From Phycisphaerae bacterium (GTDB taxonomy: Bacteria; Planctomycetota; Phycisphaerae; Sedimentisphaerales; SM23-30): 16,484 nucleotides of DNA. The DNA lies in assembly GCA_021736565.1 (NCBI GenBank), contig JAIPFO010000034.1:1-16484 (forward strand), given 5' to 3'. Positions 1-8,487 of this stretch are shown one piece after another. Each line of letters starts with the position of its first letter. The first letter of the stretch is position 1. Position numbers and translations under genes: made by a program. The notes beneath the pieces were generated by a model. It did not search any database and had not been told where the DNA came from. It worked only from the letters and a program-made list of their open reading frames with translations.

Positions 1-1
1 G

Positions 2-595
2 ATGCTTGCTGTCACAGCGGCCCATTTCGATAAAGGATTCGAATTGAATAATTTTGCCTGGGTCACTTGTATCTGGGAGTTGTGTCTCGTTGAAGGACGC
101 AAAATATACGGCTATAACGGCCGCAACGGGATGGAGGGGATGCAGATCTGGTTTAGTGAAATGCGTCGGCGCTGGCCGGATGCAAAATGCATTACCAACG
201 GCGAGTTTGGGATGCTTTGGCGAGAGCAGTTCAAAAATAATGACGATGTCAACTATCGCTTCGTCCAACGTGGAACAGGGATATGCGGCTCGGAACCGGA
301 ATTGGAGATCCAATGGTTCATGAACAAGGATTTCCGACTGGCATTATTAAGAAACTGGCAGGATAATACCCCCGCGAAGCTCATCGATTTCACCCGCTAC
401 GACCTCAAGGCCCAGGAACCCGCCGACCCGGCACCCGGCCAACACACCCGCAACTGGAGCCTGATGAACCGGCTCAACCAGAAGGGCACTCGCCCCCAGG
501 ATAAACCGATCCTCATCGAGGAACTGAACGCCGATGAGCTGGCGATCATCCAGCGGCGCTATCCGGAGTTGACCAAGGGTGCTTCTGGAAATTAA
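2..595 (+). CDS. C-terminal part of a DUF3863/DUF3864-like protein (5' end outside window)
   Basis: This is the 3' end of a longer gene; the frame is open from the window edge and stops at TAA 593-595, so the ATG at base 2 is probably internal. The visible 197 residues are soluble-looking, with no membrane segment. Segments such as YRFVQRGTGICGSEPE, IQWFMNKDFRLAL, LIDFTRYDL and NWSLMNRLNQKGTRPQD match my recollection of DUF3863/DUF3864 proteins of Bacteroidota and Planctomycetota. These are uncharacterised and usually sit in polysaccharide-utilisation regions. That assignment is from memory and only moderately certain, and the biochemical activity is unknown. The next gene, a GH95-like hydrolase, starts 62 bases downstream on the same strand, so the two may be co-transcribed. 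Confidence 0.6.
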   Translation: MLAVTAAHFDKGFELNNFAWVTCIWELCLVEGRKIYGYNGRNGMEGMQIWFSEMRRRWPDAKCITNGEFGMLWREQFKNNDDVNYRFVQRGTGICGSEPELEIQWFMNKDFRLALLRNWQDNTPAKLIDFTRYDLKAQEPADPAPGQHTRNWSLMNRLNQKGTRPQDKPILIEELNADELAIIQRRYPELTKGASGN

Positions 596-657
596 GGCAA
601 TGGCACCGTTGTATTTAAAATTGAATCACAGTTTATACTATTGATGAAAGGCTGTTC

Positions 658-2904
658 ATGAAGAAGAATAGGATATTGCTGACACTGAGCGTGGCTCTTA
701 TGTTGTATTTGGCAGGATGTAAGGCCATGGCGATGGATCCAATTTTGGCCGAAGAAACGGTTGACTGGCCGGCCTTTATGCAGCAGCATGAGATGAAATT
801 TGATAAGCTGCCGCCAAACTGGACGGAAGCCCCTCATTTTGGCAATGCGATGGTCGGTTCGATGCTCTACCAGGTCGATAATACGATTCGACTCCAGGTG
901 TTCCGGGCTGATGTGCATGACCACCGTGATGACACATACGGCTGGACGGCGTATAGCCGACCGCGACTGAGGATCGGTCATTTTTCACTCCATCCGGTCG
1001 GTAATCTTCTTGGCTGCCATTGGAAAAAAGATCTGTGGAATGCCGAATTAACCGGGACCATCACAACTGACAAGGGCGAGATCACGATTCGTCATTTCAC
1101 TCATGCCGACGATATGGCGATCGTCACAGAGTTGACCCCTTCTGCCGGTGAAAAGGAATGCAACTGGACCTGGCATCCGCTTGAGGCAAAAACAACGCGT
1201 GGCGGTTATCCAACAAATAAAGCCGGTATCGAAAGATTCGCAAAAGGATACGGCCAGCACTATGCTGACACCCTGAAAGTTTACAAAGCCAATCCCGCAG
1301 GATACAAGCAAACAAAAGAGAATGTCTCGGTGTGGATACAGGACTTCCTGGTCGGCGGGCAATATGCGACCGCCTGGAGCGAGCAATTCCAAAATAAAAC
1401 CCGCACCCACATCGTCAGCATTGCGCACAGCTATCCGGAATCAACAGCGGCCCGGACGGCCGTTTCAGATGTGAAGCGTTTTTCCAAGCTCGACAGGGCG
1501 AAATGGGTTGATGCACACCGTCAATGGTGGCACGCGTATTACCCCAAAAGCTTTATCACCATTCCCGATAAACCCCTGGAGTCGCTCTACTGGCAGACGA
1601 TTTATCGCTACGGCTGTACCACCCGGACCGGGCGGTGCATCGTTGACACCCCGGGGCTTTGGTTTCAGGGCCGGTCGTGGCCCTATTTCACCACCGACTG
1701 GAATATCCAGAGCGGGCATTGGGCCGTCTATGCGGCCAATCGGCTGGAGCAGGGCCAGGCCCTGGTGGACCGGCTTTACGAACAGCGTGCCGAGCTAATC
1801 AAGGCGGTGCGCCCGGTGGAATGGCAAACGGACTCGGCGTTTCTACCGATCGCCGTGGCGTGGGATATGAGAGGGTCGCGTGACGGGGATATGCGCTACT
1901 ACAAGATGGTCGGCACCCTTCCCTGGGCCATGCACAACGCATGGTGGCAGTACCGCTACTCGATGGACGATGACATGCTGCGTGAAAAGATCTTCCCGCT
2001 GCTCAGGCGGAGTGTGAATATGTATCTGCATCTGCTGCGTGAGGGAGATGACGGCAAGCTGCACCTGGAAGATACGTATTCGCCGGAAACGGGTGTTTGG
2101 GAGGATTGCAACTTCGACCTGGCGTTGTTTAAGTGGGGTTGCCATACACTGCTTACCGCCAGTGAGCGACTGGGGATCGATGACCCGCTGAAGTCAAAAT
2201 GGAAAGAGGTGACTGAGCGTCTTGTCGATTATTCGCATGACGAGTATGGGTACATGCTCGGTAAGAATCGCTCTTCCAGCGGCAATCACCAGCACTTTTC
2301 CAACCTGCTGATGATCTACCCGCTCTACCTGGTCAACATGGAGCAGGCGGGCACGGCCGATGTAATGACACGTTCGTTCCATCGTGCCCTTTCGACCGCC
2401 GGGCCGGGCCAGCGACAGGCCATGGTGCAGGCCCATGCCGGGCCCATCGGAACGGCCCAGGGACTGGGTGATGAGGCACTAGTGAGTTTGAAACGGCTGC
2501 AGGGCGATCTTTACCCCAATGGCCTGTGGTATGAGAGCCCCTGTATTGAGTCCACCCTGGCACTGGCCAACATCATTCAGGATATGTTCATCCAGAGCTG
2601 GAGCGATCCAGCCAAAGATGAATCCGGTCCGATTCGCATCTTCCCGGCAACGCCGGCGGCATGGAAGGATATCGAGTTTCATGACCTGCGAACAGAAGGG
2701 GCTTTCCTGGTCTCTGCCAAGCGTGCAGGCGGGGTAACGCAATGGGTGCGGATCAAGAGCCTGGCCGGTGAGCCCTGCCGTGTGCGTCCTGGCTTTAGCG
2801 GTGAAGTTCGCCTTAAAAGCAAGGGCAACCATACGCTCAAACAGCTGTCGCCGGGGGTCTATGAGATCGATATGAAAAAAGGCGACGACGTTTTACTCTA
2901 TTAA
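658..2904 (+). CDS. GH95-like exported lipoprotein glycoside hydrolase
   Basis: 748 residues. The N-terminus is a lipoprotein signal with lipobox L18-A-G-C21, so the protein is probably membrane-anchored outside the cytoplasm. An N-terminal beta-rich region (about 35-270, with PHFGNAMVGSMLY resembling the GH95 'GNGxxGAM' entry motif) is followed by an (alpha/alpha)6-barrel-like region and a short C-terminal beta region. Matching GH95 alpha-L-fucosidases from memory, DWNIQSGHW (347-355) sits where GH95 has the WNINxxxNYW motif, YSPET (474-478) where it has SPEN with the general acid (here E477), and NHQHFSNLLMIYP (543-555) where it has HxHLSxLxxxYP. GH95 includes alpha-L-fucosidases and alpha-L-galactosidases, but this sequence is divergent, so the substrate is open. 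GAAAGG at 646-651, six bases before the ATG, supports the start. Other clan members of the same fold (GH65- or GH63-like) are the main alternative. Confidence 0.7.
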   Translation: MKKNRILLTLSVALMLYLAGCKAMAMDPILAEETVDWPAFMQQHEMKFDKLPPNWTEAPHFGNAMVGSMLYQVDNTIRLQVFRADVHDHRDDTYGWTAYSRPRLRIGHFSLHPVGNLLGCHWKKDLWNAELTGTITTDKGEITIRHFTHADDMAIVTELTPSAGEKECNWTWHPLEAKTTRGGYPTNKAGIERFAKGYGQHYADTLKVYKANPAGYKQTKENVSVWIQDFLVGGQYATAWSEQFQNKTRTHIVSIAHSYPESTAARTAVSDVKRFSKLDRAKWVDAHRQWWHAYYPKSFITIPDKPLESLYWQTIYRYGCTTRTGRCIVDTPGLWFQGRSWPYFTTDWNIQSGHWAVYAANRLEQGQALVDRLYEQRAELIKAVRPVEWQTDSAFLPIAVAWDMRGSRDGDMRYYKMVGTLPWAMHNAWWQYRYSMDDDMLREKIFPLLRRSVNMYLHLLREGDDGKLHLEDTYSPETGVWEDCNFDLALFKWGCHTLLTASERLGIDDPLKSKWKEVTERLVDYSHDEYGYMLGKNRSSSGNHQHFSNLLMIYPLYLVNMEQAGTADVMTRSFHRALSTAGPGQRQAMVQAHAGPIGTAQGLGDEALVSLKRLQGDLYPNGLWYESPCIESTLALANIIQDMFIQSWSDPAKDESGPIRIFPATPAAWKDIEFHDLRTEGAFLVSAKRAGGVTQWVRIKSLAGEPCRVRPGFSGEVRLKSKGNHTLKQLSPGVYEIDMKKGDDVLLY

Positions 2905-2973
2905 CGGGCGAATTCAATTTCCAGGCGTGACACGTGAGCGGAAATATAATATCCATCAATTGATCGGGATGCG

Positions 2974-3318
2974 GTGTACATAACCGGCAAAATCCCCAAA
3001 TATCATCATTGGGAACCGTTTAACCCTTACCAGGAGCAATACGAGCACAAGTGGACGAAAGGCCCGGGCAGAGCGCAGTCTCATGGCGGTAGGGATGGCC
3101 GGATGTTAACCCAGTTCGTCGAACCGATCAGAAACAAAACGCCGCTGCCGATAGATATTTACGACTCGATCACCATGTGTGTCACAGGCCCCCTGTCTGA
3201 ATGGTCGATCTCCCAGGGAAGTAAGCCGATGGAAGTGCCGGATCTCACCCGGGGCAACTGGAAGACAAAGAAGCCTTATTTTGCGATCAGATCGCCATAC
3301 AGGAAACCCATACTATGA
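2974..3318 (+). pseudogene. Decayed C-terminal tail of a Gfo/Idh/MocA-family oxidoreductase
   Basis: The 114 codons carry the typical C-terminus of planctomycete Gfo/Idh/MocA (GH109-like) oxidoreductases: VYITGKIPKYHHWEPF, QYEHKW, HGGRDGRMLTQFVEPIRN, LPIDIYDSITM, GPLSEWSISQG and PMEVPDLTRGNWK. The family normally has about 400-450 residues with an N-terminal NAD(P)-binding Rossmann fold. None of that precedes this fragment: the GH95-like gene ends 69 bases upstream and an in-frame stop lies at 2947-2949. The GTG at 2974 is therefore just an ORF boundary, and I see no ribosome-binding site for it. The usual end '...YFA(M)stop' appears mutated (codons ATC AGA at 3286-3291), and the frame runs on to a TGA overlapping the next gene's ATG. 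A second tail of the same family lies at 5968-6042. Stable translation is unlikely. Confidence 0.8.
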
Positions 3319-5969
3319 AATCATGCAGAAATATTATTACAGTACTCCTTCTGATCTTTTCAACAAACGTATGGGCTGTTGACAAAACGCCGGACTTTGA
3401 CTTTGGCGACCGAATGCGTCAAAGCGGCAGCATATCATCTCTTCGAACAGCAATACTTGATCTGTCAAAAACATTTGGAACGAAATATCCGGACGCAAAG
3501 AAACATCTTGCATCGCTTGCGGAAATAGAAAAAGAACTATCAACTGCCGATCACCCCGCAAAACAGAAACTGATGACCAGGCTCCGTAACCTGCAACACA
3601 AAGCCCTTCTGGGTAATCCCCTGCTCACCGATCAGCCAATCATTTTCATTTCCAGAATTCTCTATCCTTACGGTGGACACCACGCCATTGACACGCATCA
3701 CCATACAGACGAGAATAATAACCATAAATTCAAACCCGGCGGAGCACTGAAGGTCATACATTTTGGCAAGGATAAACAGGTAAAAACACTTGTCGAACCG
3801 AAACAGGGAATGGTGAGAGAACCCGACGTTTACTTCGACTCGAAAAAAGTGGCCTTCGCTTTGCGAAAGGACAAATCAGAGGACTATCATATCTGGGAAC
3901 TGGACGTTGACCCCAAGACTATCATGACCGCCGAGCCGAAAAAACCCAGACAACTGACCTGCCTGAAAGAGGTCTCGGATATTGACCCGATATACCTTCC
4001 AGACGACAGCCTTGTTTTTACATCAACCAGGGAACGTAAATATAATATGTGCAGCAGGGATGTCGCCGCCAACCTGTTTAGAATGGACCCGGACGGTGCC
4101 AACATCTATCAGATCACCAGGAACACGCTTTATGACAATCACGCATCGCTTCTTCCTGACGGAAGAATCCTGTATGCACGCTGGGAATACGTCGATCGTA
4201 ACTTTGGTGACGCCCACGGTATCTGGACAGTAAACCCTGACGGAACCGGCCAGGCCCTGTACTGGTCCAACAACACGGCATGTCCCGGGGCAGTGCTTAA
4301 CCAGCGGATCATTCCGGGAACCCAGAAGATGCTCTGCATCTTTGGTCCGCACCACGATTACCTTTGGGGATCGATGGCAATCGTAGACAGGTCCAAGGGG
4401 ATGGACCTCGACAGGGATCATAAGACTCCCATTTTGAAGATGTGGCCGGCAGAGCATATTAAGATCGTCGGCAATGGCAATTATGATACGTTTGGACAAA
4501 ATACCTTTCCTCGTTATTGCGACCCTTATCCGCTTAGTGAGAAGTATTTCCTTTGCTCGAAGCAAACCGATAAGCAAAAACCTGTCGAGATGTTTCTGAC
4601 AGATACCTTCGGCAATGAAATAATGATTCATTCCGAACAGAATATCGGGCGCGGCTGTTACAATGCAATGCCGCTTACACCTCGAAAAAAGCCGCCGGTT
4701 ATTCCGACACGCAGGACCTTCGCTAAAGACAAGGGTATTGTCTCTTTACAGGACGTATATATCGGAACCCACATGAAAGAGGTTAAGCGAGGCTCGATCA
4801 AGTACCTGCGCATTGTTGAATCGCCGCCCAAGCAGAGCTGGTCAGGGGGTTCATGGGATGGCCAGGGGTACCAGGCACCCGGTATGAACTGGCACAGCTT
4901 TGAGAACAAACGCATTCTGGGGACCGTTCCGGTCGAAGAAGACGGTTCGGCCCTGTTCGAAGTACCTTGCGACAAGTTCATTTTCTTTCAGGCGCTGGAC
5001 GAAAACAAAATGATGATTCAATCCATGCGCAGCGGCACGATTCTGCAATCAGGAGAAAATATAAGTTGTGTGGGATGCCATGAAGACCGGATGCAAGCGC
5101 CAGCGGCGTTCAATAGCGTATCGACGGCGATGAAACGTGCCCCTTCAAAGCTGAAAGGGTGGTATGGTCCGGCCCGGAACTTCAGTTATATGAGTCAAGT
5201 GCAGCCGGTACTGACAAAGAACTGTGTCAAATGCCATGATTTTGGAGGCAAAGCGAAAGGGAACCTTATCCTGGCCGCTGACAGAAATCCGTTTTTCAAC
5301 GCTTCATACGTAGACCTGTGGCTCTGGCATAAAAATCGGATCAAATGCATTGGCGGCGGCCCGGCGCAAGTTCAGCAGGCATACGCCTGGGGTTCACACC
5401 CAAGCCTTCTCTCCCAGATTCTCCGACCAATGAACGGTCATGAGGAGGCTCGCCTCTCAGACCGGGCCAAGAAGCTGCGTAAAGTGCATGCGAAAATCAA
5501 GCTCAATGACGAGGAAATGGACAGGATAAATACCTGGCTGGACCTCAACGGCACCTATTATCCGGATTACCTGACAGCATATCCAAACACAATTTCTGGA
5601 CGCTCCCCGATAGACACGAATCGACTTGGAACGCTTACAGGAGTGGATTTTGGCAAGTTAAGAAAAAATGACAGACGTCAGGGCCCGCAGGTCAGCATTG
5701 ATCGCCCGGAACTGAGTCCATGCCTGCAGAACCTTAGTAAAGGTTCACGCCAATACAATGACGCCCTGGCTATCATCAAGGAAGGCGCAGAGCAGTTGAA
5801 GATGAAACCTCGCTGTGACATGGACGGGTTTGTGCCCTGTGAAGTTGACCGCAGACGCCTAAGCCGCTATGGATGGTACGAGGGAGTGGCAGAGCAGTTC
5901 AAACAGGCCATCCGCCAGGGGCGCAAGCTATATGACCGTGATATTACGGAATGGAGATTTGGCGATTAA
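3315..5969 (+). CDS. HzsA-related exported beta-propeller/dihaem c-type protein
   Basis: 884 residues beginning with a Sec signal peptide (hydrophobic about 7-17, likely cleavage after NVWA, residue 21). The N-terminal two thirds hold propeller-like PD40/TolB-type segments, for example DIDPIYLPDDSLVFTSTRE and ASLLPDGRILYARWEY. The region about 500-600 (GSALFEVPCDKFIFFQALD, MMIQSMRSGTILQSGENISC) matches the hydrazine synthase alpha middle domain as I recall it. Two c-type haem motifs follow: CVGCH at 585-589 and CVKCH at 637-641. HzsA-related proteins are common in Planctomycetota that do not perform anammox, and their role is unknown, so this is not evidence for hydrazine synthesis. An extracytoplasmic redox role is plausible. 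The start overlaps the preceding remnant's stop (ATGA), with a weak AGGAAA about ten bases upstream. A second oxidoreductase tail begins at the stop codon. Confidence 0.85.
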   Translation: MKSCRNIITVLLLIFSTNVWAVDKTPDFDFGDRMRQSGSISSLRTAILDLSKTFGTKYPDAKKHLASLAEIEKELSTADHPAKQKLMTRLRNLQHKALLGNPLLTDQPIIFISRILYPYGGHHAIDTHHHTDENNNHKFKPGGALKVIHFGKDKQVKTLVEPKQGMVREPDVYFDSKKVAFALRKDKSEDYHIWELDVDPKTIMTAEPKKPRQLTCLKEVSDIDPIYLPDDSLVFTSTRERKYNMCSRDVAANLFRMDPDGANIYQITRNTLYDNHASLLPDGRILYARWEYVDRNFGDAHGIWTVNPDGTGQALYWSNNTACPGAVLNQRIIPGTQKMLCIFGPHHDYLWGSMAIVDRSKGMDLDRDHKTPILKMWPAEHIKIVGNGNYDTFGQNTFPRYCDPYPLSEKYFLCSKQTDKQKPVEMFLTDTFGNEIMIHSEQNIGRGCYNAMPLTPRKKPPVIPTRRTFAKDKGIVSLQDVYIGTHMKEVKRGSIKYLRIVESPPKQSWSGGSWDGQGYQAPGMNWHSFENKRILGTVPVEEDGSALFEVPCDKFIFFQALDENKMMIQSMRSGTILQSGENISCVGCHEDRMQAPAAFNSVSTAMKRAPSKLKGWYGPARNFSYMSQVQPVLTKNCVKCHDFGGKAKGNLILAADRNPFFNASYVDLWLWHKNRIKCIGGGPAQVQQAYAWGSHPSLLSQILRPMNGHEEARLSDRAKKLRKVHAKIKLNDEEMDRINTWLDLNGTYYPDYLTAYPNTISGRSPIDTNRLGTLTGVDFGKLRKNDRRQGPQVSIDRPELSPCLQNLSKGSRQYNDALAIIKEGAEQLKMKPRCDMDGFVPCEVDRRRLSRYGWYEGVAEQFKQAIRQGRKLYDRDITEWRFGD

Positions 5970-6042
5970 CGGATTACCGATGAAAGTGCCGGACTTTACC
6001 CGGGGTAAATGGAAGACAACTAAATCCTATTTCGCGATGTGA
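5968..6042 (+). pseudogene. Second Gfo/Idh/MocA C-terminal tail remnant
   Basis: Starting at the stop codon of the dihaem gene, in another frame, about 24 codons read NGLPMKVPDFTRGKWK, then TTKSYFAM and TGA (6040-6042). This is the conserved extreme C-terminus of Gfo/Idh/MocA-family proteins. It aligns without gaps to the upstream remnant: bases 5977-6042 against 3226-3291 differ at 14 of 66 positions by eye. Here the natural TGA is kept, whereas the upstream copy has AGA. No start codon, ribosome-binding site or preceding domain belongs to it, so it is a remnant and not a gene. It is too short to date or to place in a subfamily. Confidence 0.75.
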
Positions 6043-6122
6043 TCTCAAGAGTCTTTAAAATAATCAGAATTGCATTCCAACAGCCCTGCATTATACCTCA
6101 TTGAATCTACCATAAGTTAAAA

Positions 6123-6136
6123 AGTACGAAAGTACT
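6123..6136 (+). repeat. Small GAAA-loop hairpin before a ribosome-binding site
   Basis: AGTAC (6123-6127), loop GAAA and GTACT (6132-6136) form a five-base-pair stem with a GNRA-type tetraloop. It lies three bases before the AGGGG ribosome-binding site (6139-6143) of the truncated sulfatase, so it would sit in its leader. The stem is short and could be chance. No T tract follows, so it is not a terminator. Confidence 0.3.
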
Positions 6137-6151
6137 CTAGGGGTAATTGAC

Positions 6152-6754
6152 ATGAAAAACACCTTCATTCTTACCACTTTAGCGGCGTTGTTTCTGGTAT
6201 CGACCTCATGCCAGGGGGCGGTTACGGATAAACAAATGAACGTTGTATTCATACTCGCCGACGACCTGGGTTACGGTGCCCTGAGCTGTTATGGGGCCAC
6301 TGGCCTGGCAACACCGGCCTGTGACCGTCTGGCAAAAGAAGGGATGCGATTCACGGACGCGCACTCCCCCTCTGCCGTATGCAGCCCAAGCCGTTATGCG
6401 ATATTAACCGGCCGTTACACCTGGCGCAGCTGGCTCAAGAACTGGGTCCTTTTTGAGCAGCATCCCCTGTTAATTGATACCCAACGGCCGACAATGGGAA
6501 AGCTGTTTCAAAAGGCCGGCTACAAAACCGGATGTATTGGCAAGTGGCACCTGGGCTGGGGGACAGAGCTGAATACGGATTTCAGCGGGGAGGTGAAGCC
6601 CGGGCCGCTGGAGGTTGGATTGGATTCATTCTTCGGTGTTCCCCACAGCCACAACAGCGGCAAGCCGCATCGGGTGTTTATGCGGGACCGGCGGATCGTC
6701 AACCTGAAACCCGGCCTCAAGTATAACAGCAAGGAGGCGATGAACGAATACTAA
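6152..6754 (+). pseudogene. Truncated type I sulfatase (N-terminal 200 residues only)
   Basis: The N-terminus has a signal peptide (hydrophobic 5-17; a Cys at 20 lies in VSTSC, a poor lipobox). The sulfatase core then begins normally: metal ligands D37-D38 in ILADDLGYG, the formylglycine motif C77-S-P-S-R81 followed by YAILTGRY, and GKWHLG at 130-135. Family members are usually 450-550 residues. This frame stops at TAA 6752-6754 after NSKEAMNEY, and the next gene starts 40 bases later, so the C-terminal half, with the conserved DNG/DHG metal ligands, is absent and not merely out of frame. A good ribosome-binding site (AGGGG, 8 bases before the ATG) is intact. The product is probably inactive, which makes a deletion remnant the likeliest reading. 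It would have removed sulfate esters in the periplasm. Confidence 0.8.
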
Positions 6755-6794
6755 CCCGAAAATAATAATACGCAATGCACATGAAAGGGTCAAA

Positions 6795-8258
6795 ATGAAA
6801 ATTCATAATATTGCTCTCGTACTGATTATACTGCTTCTACAGGTGGTTTTTTCCTCCGCACAAGAAGGACAGAAACCGGCAAAGCCCGTGACATTGGATC
6901 ATCTTTTCAGTGAACAAAATCCTGTCATCCCCAAACGCGGCGTCCACATGGACCTCAAGGGACTGCCGCCGACGGCGGAGCGGTTTGTCGAACTGCTAAA
7001 GGTTTTTGCCGCGGCCAGGTATAATGTGGTTCTGGTTGAATGGGAAGATTCGTTCCCCTGGACCATCGATAAGCGATTTCGCAGTCCGGCGGCGTATACG
7101 CCTGACGATATACGGCGATTCCAGAAAGTTGCGAGCGACCTGGACCTTGAATTGATCCCGCTGGTAACCTGCCTGGGGCACATGCAGACACCGCTGAGTG
7201 TACCGGGTTACGAGAAACTCCGTGAAGTACCGGATAACTCCGGGTGTCTGAATCCGCTGGCGCCCGGCTCACGTGAGCTGATCCAGGGCATGGTCGATGA
7301 CGTCCTCAAGCTCATGCCCGATGTGAAGCACTTCCACCTGGGCGGCGATGAGGCATGGCAATTGGGTGAGAATCCCCAATCAAAGGCCTTTATCGAAAAG
7401 CATGGCAAAGGGGCGCTTTACCTGCATCATGTCGAGCCAATTCTAGACAGTCTCAATGCACGGAATATCCGCCCGATCCTCTGGCATGACATGATGATCG
7501 ACTGGGACAGCAAGGCCTTGAACTCCCTTGCGGGCAAGAGCGATCTTATGACCTGGGGGTATGCGGGATATCCTGAGAATATGGGGAAACACTGTAATAC
7601 CGAGATCATCAAACGGTTCACTGAGCAGGGTATTGTCCTGTGGGGTGCGACGGCCTATAAGGGGGCCGAGGGGTATAATGTGGACCTGCCGGACATCGCC
7701 GGCCGTGCAGCGAACGCCCAGGCCTGGGCACGCGTCGCCCGGCAATTTAAATATAAAGGCGTCGTGGCCACCGCATGGAGCCGATACGCCGTAGATACCG
7801 TTCAGTGTGTGCCGATTGACGCGGCACTGGATTCCCTGGTGAATGTCGGGGTTATCCTGCATGACGGTAATGCTCCTGCAGGCGGTATTGAAGCCTGCGT
7901 TAATGCCCTGGAGGAACTGGGCGAAAAGAAACGGTTCGAGGCATGCAAAAAGGCCATGACGCGGGTTACGAATGTCCGCAAACGAAGTTGGGAACTGGTG
8001 CAGCAGGTTCGCGAGCAGATCGTACTGGCCAGGATCGACCCTCGCCGCACGAGTGCCCGCAACAGAGCAGAAGGCCTCAAGAAGCTTCAATATTTATATT
8101 GGACCGTCACCAATTTGGAACGTATTGCCGATGAAGTCCGACAAAGCTTTGACGGGCTTATCCCCAACGTCTTCATCGAAGAATATCTTGCCACAAGGGT
8201 GAGCCCGCTGCGGGAAGAACTGGACGACTTAACGGCGAAGGCCGACAAATTAAAGTGA
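6795..8258 (+). CDS. GH20 beta-N-acetylhexosaminidase-like glycoside hydrolase
   Basis: 487 residues. A Sec signal peptide (hydrophobic 6-20, likely cleavage after SSA) suggests export. The TIM-barrel core shows the GH20 signature H181-L-G-G-D185-E186 followed by AW; the D-E pair is the substrate-assisted catalytic pair of GH20. Upstream, RGVHMDLKG, YNVVLVEWED and LELIPLVTCLGHMQ fit barrel strands 1-3, and ILWHDMMIDW and VVATAWSRY fit later strands. The compact layout, without the usual N-terminal GH20b domain, resembles the hexosaminidase D type, which prefers N-acetylgalactosamine; that is a comparison from memory. The C-terminal 100 residues are helical and charged. AAAGGG at 6784-6789 precedes the ATG by five bases. 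The gene follows the truncated sulfatase by 40 bases, so both probably shared a transcript acting on a sulfated amino-sugar glycan. Confidence 0.85.
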   Translation: MKIHNIALVLIILLLQVVFSSAQEGQKPAKPVTLDHLFSEQNPVIPKRGVHMDLKGLPPTAERFVELLKVFAAARYNVVLVEWEDSFPWTIDKRFRSPAAYTPDDIRRFQKVASDLDLELIPLVTCLGHMQTPLSVPGYEKLREVPDNSGCLNPLAPGSRELIQGMVDDVLKLMPDVKHFHLGGDEAWQLGENPQSKAFIEKHGKGALYLHHVEPILDSLNARNIRPILWHDMMIDWDSKALNSLAGKSDLMTWGYAGYPENMGKHCNTEIIKRFTEQGIVLWGATAYKGAEGYNVDLPDIAGRAANAQAWARVARQFKYKGVVATAWSRYAVDTVQCVPIDAALDSLVNVGVILHDGNAPAGGIEACVNALEELGEKKRFEACKKAMTRVTNVRKRSWELVQQVREQIVLARIDPRRTSARNRAEGLKKLQYLYWTVTNLERIADEVRQSFDGLIPNVFIEEYLATRVSPLREELDDLTAKADKLK

Positions 8259-8487
8259 GTCTCGTTGAGTACAGATGAGTCCCGCGTCAAAAGTCATTTT
8301 TCGACTTTAAAATCGCCCTTTAAGGAGCGGAAAACGAGCTTCAAATCCCGGCGCACCGGGAATGCCCCTGGCACCTATTCTTCAATTCGTATTGAAAAAA
8401 CCCTGCTGCACCGGGAATCAGGACAGTAAGAATCGCGAAAGTCAACGAAGGAATTAACATATAAAAACCAGGAAACAGGAGATACTC

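Noticed and set aside
609..639. Possible sigma70-like promoter TTGTAT-19-TATACT before the GH95-like gene
   Set aside because: The spacing is long, promoter consensus in this phylum is poorly known, and AT-rich chance matches are frequent. The preceding gene is only 62 bases away and may supply the transcript.
4023..4631. Long minus-strand frame of 202 codons inside the dihaem gene
   Set aside because: It is antisense to a strongly supported gene with signal peptide and haem motifs, and its translation shows no known domain.
3315..5969. Hydrazine synthase, implying an anammox organism
   Set aside because: Only an alpha-like protein is present, with no beta/gamma subunits or hydrazine dehydrogenase nearby. 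HzsA-related proteins are widespread in planctomycetes that do not perform anammox.
8290..8308. Inverted repeat AAAGTC/GACTTT after the GH20 gene as a terminator
   Set aside because: The six-pair stem is AT-rich with a seven-base loop and no following T tract, so it is too weak for an intrinsic terminator.
8353..8418. Direct repeat GCACCGGGAAT occurring twice (8353 and 8408) before the SGNH gene
   Set aside because: Two 11-base copies without symmetry, regular spacing or a known motif; chance or a degenerate duplication is as likely as regulation.
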